Source: Pseudomonadota bacterium
Lineage (GTDB): Bacteria > Desulfobacterota > Syntrophia > Syntrophales > JADFWA01
Assembly (NCBI GenBank): GCA_015222855.1
Contig: JADFWA010000017.1
Location: 1 to 8,903, forward strand
DNA: 8,903 bases
Direction of reading: 5' to 3'
How positions within the stretch are numbered: position 1 is the stretch's first letter; every line of letters starts with the position of its first letter. Below are positions 5,735 through 8,903 of the stretch, in pieces. The notes beneath the pieces are model-generated. The model saw only the letters and a list, made by a program, of their open reading frames with translations. It searched no databases and was not told the origin of the DNA. A program made the position numbers and the translations under genes.

Positions 5735-7012
5735 TCATTCATATCTAAGCGCCTCAGCCGGGTCCAGTTTAGAGGCTCTCAGGGACGGGTAGATCGTCGA
5801 GAGAAAACATATCAGCATGGTTACTACAACAATAATAAGAACATCTCCGTAATTTACCTGAGAGGGGAGTTTGCTTAAGTAATACACATCCTGTGGCAGT
5901 ATTTTGAATCCGAAAAGTTTTTCAACGGACAGGGATATCTGTTCCAGATTGAGAGCGACGGTGAGGCCAAATATGCTGCCGAGGATGGTGCCGACGGCGC
6001 CGGTAATAAGCCCCTGAAATATAAATATTTTCATGATACTTTTTGCTGTTGCACCCATCGATTTCAATATGGCGATGTCCTTGTTTTTTTCCATGACGAC
6101 CATGATCAGGGTGCATATTATATTGAAGGCTGCAACCAGCACGATCAGGCTCAGGATGATAAACATGACCCTCTTTTCCAGTTTCAGCGCCGAGAAGAGG
6201 TTTTTGTTCATCTGCATCCAGTTCCTGGCCCAGTATGGATGCCCCAGCTTTTTTTCAATCGTTTTTGCGATTGCCCCCGCCTTGTAAATGTCATCCACCT
6301 TTATCTCGATTCCCGTTACAATATCGCCCATGCGGAGAAATTTCTGGCAATCCTTCAGGGACAAAAAAGCAAGCGATGCATCATATTCGTAAAACCCTGA
6401 ATCGAAAATTCCGACAACAAGGAATTTTTTCATTCTGGGAACCATTCCCATCGGGGTGGAAACACCCATAGGAGACATTACCCTCACCGTTTCAAAGAGA
6501 AATACCCCGAGGCTTTTTGCAAGCTCTTTTCCTATGACAATTCCGGGAAGGGAAGCGAGGTCGGCCCTGAGCTTGACAGCGCCTCGCGCCTTTTCGGAGA
6601 GATATTCAATGTTTCCCTCTTTCATTTTTCCCAGATTTATTACCTTCGTGGCAGTTTCAATTGCCAGGCCTCGCAGGGCCACGCCGCTCACCCTGTTTCC
6701 TTTTTTCAGCATAGCCTGACTGTATATAAGGGGGGTTGAGGCAACGACGCCTTCGACCTCCTCAATTTCCCCCATCACCTTTTCATAGTCCCTGATACTT
6801 CCGCCGTATTCCAGGAGGACGATATGGGAGTTTATGCCCAGTATCTTGTTCCGCAGTTCGGTTTCAAAACCGTTCATAACCGCGAGTACAATGATCAGAG
6901 CTGCAACACCGAGGAATATTCCGGCTATGGAGATAAAGGAGATGATTGAAACAAAGGTCTGCTTCCTCTTTGCCCTGAGGTAACGCAGGCCGATGAAAAG
7001 TTCGTAAGACAT
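5735..7012 (-). CDS. lolC: Lipoprotein-releasing system permease LolC/LolE family
   Basis: This is the inner-membrane subunit of the lipoprotein-release ABC transporter. The 425-aa length is close to E. coli LolC (399) and LolE (414). Topology fits the MacB/LolC fold: TM1 at about 22-47, a large periplasmic domain 48-278, TM2 280-306, TM3 328-354 and TM4 389-408. The coupling region EKNKDIAILKSMGAT (308-322) between TM2 and TM3 and the terminal LDPAEALRYE are family hallmarks. In the periplasmic domain, STPMGMVPR (185-193) resembles the LolC hook loop (TPMG..P) that binds LolA, which favours LolC over LolE. Only one LolC/E gene is next to lolD, so the complex may be a homodimer (the LolF situation), or a second subunit is elsewhere. 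The ATG at 7012 matches the family start; only a weak GGA lies 9 nt upstream. Confidence 0.94.
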   Translation of the reverse strand: MSYELFIGLRYLRAKRKQTFVSIISFISIAGIFLGVAALIIVLAVMNGFETELRNKILGINSHIVLLEYGGSIRDYEKVMGEIEEVEGVVASTPLIYSQAMLKKGNRVSGVALRGLAIETATKVINLGKMKEGNIEYLSEKARGAVKLRADLASLPGIVIGKELAKSLGVFLFETVRVMSPMGVSTPMGMVPRMKKFLVVGIFDSGFYEYDASLAFLSLKDCQKFLRMGDIVTGIEIKVDDIYKAGAIAKTIEKKLGHPYWARNWMQMNKNLFSALKLEKRVMFIILSLIVLVAAFNIICTLIMVVMEKNKDIAILKSMGATAKSIMKIFIFQGLITGAVGTILGSIFGLTVALNLEQISLSVEKLFGFKILPQDVYYLSKLPSQVNYGDVLIIVVVTMLICFLSTIYPSLRASKLDPAEALRYE

Positions 7013-7018
7013 TGTTTA

Positions 7019-7053
7019 GTTCCGAGTTCAAAGTTCAAGGTTCAAAGTTCTAT
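7019..7053 (+). repeat. Heptanucleotide array GTTCAAA between lysS and lolC
   Basis: Five units in phase: GTTCCGA, GTTCAAA, GTTCAAG, GTTCAAA, GTTCTAT. It belongs to the GTTCNNN family and starts 7 bp before (upstream of) the lolC start codon, so it forms most of that gene's translation-initiation region. This may explain why lolC has only a weak ribosome binding site. Confidence 0.75.
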
Positions 7054-7123
7054 CCAGCATTGATGACTTTGTGGCTGGGTAATTACTAAAATTGTTCTGT
7101 CAGTTAACCAATTAAACCATTTT

Positions 7124-8599
7124 TTATTTCTTCTTCATATGAGGAAAGAGTATAACATCCCTGATGGAGGCGGAATCGGTAAAAAGCATGACCAGCCTGT
7201 CTATGCCGATTCCTTCCCCTGCTGTTGGGGGCATGCCGTATTCCAGGGTACTGATATAATCCTCATCCATTTCGTGTGCCTCCAAATCTCCCGCTTCTCT
7301 TGCCTCAAGCTGCATCATAAACCGTTCCCGCTGGTCCACGGGATCGTTCAATTCCGAAAAGGCATTGGCAATCTCTTTGCCGCATATATAGAGTTCAAAG
7401 CGGTCGACAAACGCCGGGTTGCCGGCACTTTTCTTCGAGAGTGGTGAGACCTCTATTGGATAACTCGTGATGAAGGTTGGCCGGACTAAATTTTCCTCCA
7501 CCGTTTCGTCGAATATTTCCATAATCACCTTCCCGAGCGGTTCGCCTTCCTTGATCGTGAGTCCCATATCCCTTGCGTATTTTACGGCCTTTTCGATGTC
7601 TTCAAGAATATCGGAATCGATCTTGCAGTATTTTATGATGGCTTCCTTGACGGTCATCCGCTGCCAGGGGGGTGTAAAATCTATCTCGGTTCCCTGGTAA
7701 TTGATCGTAAGGGAACCACAAAGTTCCTTCAAAATGTAGGTTATCAGCTCCTCCGTCATGACCATCAGATCTTCATAGGTCGCATAAGCCTGATAGAACT
7801 CCATCATGGTGAATTCCGGATTGTGGAATGTGGATACGCCTTCGTTTCTGAAGTTCCTGTTTATTTCATAGACCCTCTCCATTCCACCCACAACGAGGCG
7901 TTTCAGGTAGAGTTCGGGTGCTATCCTGAGGTAGAAATCCATTCCGAGGGCGTTGTGATATGTTTTAAAAGGACGTGCCATGGCGCCACCGGCCACGGGC
8001 TGCATCATGGGTGTTTCCACCTCAAGAAAGTTCCTGTCATCCATAAATTTACGCATCAGTTGAATGATGCGGCTTCTGATATAAAATGTTTCCCTGACCT
8101 TCGGGTTGACTATGAGATCAAGGTGTCGTTGCCGGTATCTCATTTCGATATCGGTGAGACCATGCCATTTTTCAGGTAGAGGGTTCATCGCCTTTGATAA
8201 AAGTCGAATTTCATCCGCTTCGACAGTCAATTCTCCGGTCTTTGTCTTGAAGACCTTCCCGGTGACGGAGATGATATCCCCTATATCGAGTCTCTTGAAG
8301 AGAGAAAAGGCATCTTCTCCCACGGTATCCCTCTTGATATATGCCTGAATTTTCCCCTTTCTGTCCTGAATGTTGACAAATGCCGCCTTGCCGAACTTTC
8401 TCGCGGCCATAAGCCTTCCGGCCAGGGTAATTTTATCGTTTAGCTGTGCGAGGGCATCGTTCTCCATATCGCCAAAACGGGACAAAACTTCCCCTGTGGT
8501 GGCGGTTACCTTGACATCATTTGGGTACAGATCGATACCATCGGCCTTAAGAGATTCTATCTTTTCTTTTCTCTTCTTGAAAAGTTCACTTTCTTCCAT
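7124..8599 (-). CDS. lysS: Lysyl-tRNA synthetase, class II
   Basis: LysRS charges tRNA-Lys with lysine in the cytoplasm. From the ATG at 8599 it is 491 aa (E. coli LysS is 505). An N-terminal OB-fold anticodon-binding domain covers about 55-130 (ITLAGRLMAARKFGKAAFVNI and following). The class II catalytic core follows: motif 1 around 171-199 ending FLEVETPMM, motif 2 with RNFRNEGVSTFHNPEFTMME from 248, and motif 3 GIGIDRLVMLF (463-473). The bacterial LysRS tail RDVILFPHMK is present. The frame is open upstream to an ATG at 8662, but those 21 extra codons are made of the GC palindrome at 8631-8686. ATG 8599 has AGGTG 5 nt upstream and gives the normal MEESELFKKRKEKIE opening. It is the first gene of the row, 111 bp before lolC, an association seen in Desulfobacterota-type genomes. 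Confidence 0.97.
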   Translation of the reverse strand: MEESELFKKRKEKIESLKADGIDLYPNDVKVTATTGEVLSRFGDMENDALAQLNDKITLAGRLMAARKFGKAAFVNIQDRKGKIQAYIKRDTVGEDAFSLFKRLDIGDIISVTGKVFKTKTGELTVEADEIRLLSKAMNPLPEKWHGLTDIEMRYRQRHLDLIVNPKVRETFYIRSRIIQLMRKFMDDRNFLEVETPMMQPVAGGAMARPFKTYHNALGMDFYLRIAPELYLKRLVVGGMERVYEINRNFRNEGVSTFHNPEFTMMEFYQAYATYEDLMVMTEELITYILKELCGSLTINYQGTEIDFTPPWQRMTVKEAIIKYCKIDSDILEDIEKAVKYARDMGLTIKEGEPLGKVIMEIFDETVEENLVRPTFITSYPIEVSPLSKKSAGNPAFVDRFELYICGKEIANAFSELNDPVDQRERFMMQLEAREAGDLEAHEMDEDYISTLEYGMPPTAGEGIGIDRLVMLFTDSASIRDVILFPHMKKK

Positions 8600-8604
8600 A
8601 AAAA

Positions 8605-8609
8605 CACCT
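8605..8609 (-). promoter_or_regulatory. Ribosome binding site that sets the lysS start
   Basis: AGGTG on the minus strand lies 5 nt before ATG 8599. It supports this start over the in-frame ATG at 8662, whose upstream sequence is repeat DNA. Confidence 0.7.
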
Positions 8610-8630
8610 GCTTTACTCCCATCCAAATCC

Positions 8631-8695
8631 TCCCCCTTGAAGGGGGAAGGCAGCCCACCCAAACCCTCCCCCTTGAAGGGGGAGGGCAGGGTGGG
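8631..8695. repeat. Duplicated GC-rich palindrome in the lysS leader
   Basis: TCCCCCTTGAAGGGGGA occurs at 8631-8647 and again at 8667-8683. The second copy extends to a perfect palindrome over 8664-8686 and is enclosed by CCCACCC (8654-8660) and GGGTGGG (8689-8695), making a long hairpin with a small internal loop. It would fold in DNA or in the lysS leader RNA. No U-run follows on the minus strand, so it is not an obvious terminator for an upstream gene. Similar palindromes occur as dispersed repeats in many bacterial genomes. Confidence 0.8.
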
Positions 8696-8752
8696 GGTGG
8701 ATTATTCATATTGGAATGGTATTTATGAAACATACTGCTTAAGTTCGAGGAA

Positions 8753-8779
8753 ACTATATTTTTTCCATGACTTAGTCAA
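8753..8779 (-). promoter_or_regulatory. Candidate sigma-70 promoter for lysS and the genes after it
   Basis: On the minus strand TTGACT (8774-8779, 5 of 6 to the -35 consensus) and TATAGT (8753-8758, 5 of 6 to the -10 consensus) are separated by 15 nt, shorter than the ideal 17. Transcription would start near 8746 and give a leader of about 150 nt containing the GC palindrome at 8631-8695. It is the only good candidate seen upstream of the row. The short spacer keeps confidence modest. Confidence 0.35.
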
Positions 8780-8823
8780 GAAATATTAATGGCCACAAAA
8801 TAGAGATTGACCCTTCCAACGCA

Positions 8824-8888
8824 GTAGGACAGGCGTCCCGCCTGTCCATAATGGTGAATCGCTTAGACAGCCGAGACGGCTGTCCTAC
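8824..8888. repeat. Paired GTAG hairpins at the right edge, different family
   Basis: The plus half 8824-8847 is GTAG, arm GACAGGCG, loop TCC, arm CGCCTGTC plus C. The minus half 8866-8888 is GTAG, arm GACAGCCG, loop TCT, arm CGGCTGTC. The halves face each other across 18 bp. The design matches the 56-bp elements (GTAG at both outer ends, two hairpins), but stems, 3-nt loops and spacer differ. It lies upstream of the lysS promoter candidate. Confidence 0.8.
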
Positions 8889-8903
8889 AGGATGGGGAGG
8901 ACA

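Noticed and set aside
8600..8662. In-frame N-terminal extension of lysS from ATG 8662
   Set aside because: The 21 codons are made largely of the GC palindrome, do not fit LysRS N termini, and ATG 8599 has its own AGGTG at 5-nt spacing.
8600..8750. T-box or lysine riboswitch in the lysS leader
   Set aside because: No T-box core sequence or lysine-riboswitch motif was seen; the leader is dominated by the dispersed-repeat palindrome.

Overview
The window carries six protein genes, all on the minus strand, which read right to left as lysS, lolC, lolD, bamA, skp (ompH) and lpxD. lysS (lysyl-tRNA synthetase) is followed by an outer-membrane biogenesis block: the LolCD lipoprotein-release ABC transporter, the BamA outer-membrane protein insertase, the Skp/OmpH periplasmic chaperone and the LpxD acyltransferase of lipid A synthesis. 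This order, moderate base composition and protein sequences that diverge from Gammaproteobacteria suggest a Gram-negative, LPS-making bacterium of the former Deltaproteobacteria (Desulfobacterota), probably an environmental or anaerobic lineage. That assignment is an inference from gene order and protein style; no rRNA is present.

Layout: 8600-8903 is a leader/intergenic region with a paired GTAG hairpin element, a candidate promoter and a strong GC palindrome. Genes follow at lysS 8599-7124, lolC 7012-5735, lolD 5570-4893, bamA 4796-2154, skp 1934-1398 and lpxD 1217-192. Positions 1-191 are non-coding and full of inverted repeats. There are no RNA genes, CRISPR arrays, insertion sequences or phage genes. 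No convincing terminator lies between the minus-strand genes, so the row could be one transcription unit continuing past lpxD, where fabZ and lpxA often follow in relatives.

Functionally the block is coherent. LolCD extracts lipoproteins from the inner membrane for delivery to the outer membrane. Skp carries unfolded outer-membrane proteins across the periplasm to BamA, which inserts them. LpxD makes the lipid A precursor for the outer leaflet.

The genes are ordinary; the spaces between them are not. All five gaps between the genes, and both flanks, hold repeats. (1) Seven 25-bp half-elements have the layout GTAG + 8-nt stem arm + TTTAY loop + 8-nt arm. Six are paired head to head into three 56-bp bipartite elements. 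(2) Other hairpins with the GTAG head lie at 125-153 and 8824-8888. (3) Degenerate 7-bp tandem repeats are built on AGGCWAA or GTTCNNN. The GTAG-plus-hairpin format matches REP/BIME elements mobilised by RAYT (TnpA-REP) transposases, but no such transposase is encoded here. The other notable point is BamA, which has an extra TolB-N/CsgG-like domain between its signal peptide and first POTRA domain.
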